Positions 63,484 to 64,000 of a stretch of 64,000 nt of DNA are shown in pieces (position 1 is the stretch's first letter; every line of letters starts with the position of its first letter). Below the pieces are notes generated by a model, which had not been told where the DNA came from, made no database searches, and saw nothing but the letters and a program-made list of their open reading frames with translations. Both the position numbers and the translations under genes were made by a program. Source of the DNA: Prochlorococcus sp. AH-716-K03. Its GTDB lineage: Bacteria > Cyanobacteriota > Cyanobacteriia > PCC-6307 > Cyanobiaceae. The stretch covers positions 1 through 64,000 of the forward strand of contig JAOOLH010000002.1 of the NCBI GenBank assembly GCA_028408675.1, in the 5' to 3' direction.

Positions 63484-64000
63484 ATGACTATTAATCATCT
63501 AGTACTAATTGGTGGAGGACATACAAATGTTCTTTTGATGAGAAAATGGGTGATGTATCCGAAATTAATGCCAGATATTCCTATCTCAATTATATCCAGA
63601 GATACTAATTTAGTTTATTCGGCAATGTTCCCTTCTGTTATTTCTAAATCAATTTCTTTAGACGATAGCTTAATTGATATAAGATCTTTAGCTAAAAAGG
63701 CAGGAGTATCTTTCATTAAAAATGAAGTAACAAATATTGATTTTCAATTAAAAAAAGTTTTCTTAGTAAATAGACCATCAATTGGTTACTCAAAATTAGT
63801 ACTTAACTATGGAAGTCAAACCAAAATTTCAGGAGAATTTGAAGATTTAGTCAAGAATCAAATTGCTTTCCCAATTAAACCTTTTCTGAAAGCTTATGAA
63901 TTAATTAAGAATGAAGATAAGTATGATTCTGAAACTGAACAGCCTTTTGTCATTGTTGGAAGTGGACTTGCAGCAATCGAAGTTGCTTTCGCCCTAAGAA
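63484..64000 (+). CDS. Pyridine nucleotide-disulfide oxidoreductase-like protein, possibly the NDH-like N-domain of a cyanobacterial SelD fusion (runs off the right edge)
   Basis: MTINHLVLIGGGHTNVLLMRKWVMYPKLMPDIPISIISRDTNLVYSAMFPSVIS...FVIVGSGLAAIEVAFALR. Confidence 0.75.
   Translation, partial: MTINHLVLIGGGHTNVLLMRKWVMYPKLMPDIPISIISRDTNLVYSAMFPSVISKSISLDDSLIDIRSLAKKAGVSFIKNEVTNIDFQLKKVFLVNRPSIGYSKLVLNYGSQTKISGEFEDLVKNQIAFPIKPFLKAYELIKNEDKYDSETEQPFVIVGSGLAAIEVAFALR

Noticed and set aside
1-64000. CRISPR arrays, prophage, transposons, toxin-antitoxin or defence islands
   Set aside because: No regularly spaced repeats, integrase/transposase motifs or defence-type gene clusters were recognised; the gene content is core metabolism and photosynthesis.

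Overview
The window is a densely packed, AT-rich cyanobacterial core-genome segment. Gene content, gene order and very short intergenic gaps look like a high-light-adapted Prochlorococcus; this is inferred from the sequence and no database was searched. Nearly all ORFs fit well-known families: photosystem II subunits (psbH, psbN, psbI, psbK, psbEFLJ with rubA-ycf48), ndhCKJ, chlD, ntcA, amt1, leuCD, glyA, purH, ileS, and biosynthesis or repair enzymes. There are three tRNAs: Leu-TAG, Arg-ACG, Met-CAT. I see no CRISPR array, transposase, integrase, prophage, toxin-antitoxin pair or recognisable defence island, and I do not claim a novel multigene system. The best candidates for a second look are: (1) a structured ~130-nt intergenic region at 34.72-34.86 kb with two mutually exclusive pairings and a U-tract, a possible ncRNA or leader regulator upstream of a histidine kinase; (2) a terminator-like hairpin in the amt1 leader downstream of a perfect NtcA half-site pair; (3) conserved N-termini of crtR and mpg (possibly cobS) with no in-frame ATG/GTG/TTG, implying AUU/AUA/AUC starts or sequence error; (4) a small reading frame after the 9.3-9.9 kb gene, interrupted by two in-frame stops; (5) a Cas4-like/HhH/RNase H-like fusion nuclease with no CRISPR context.
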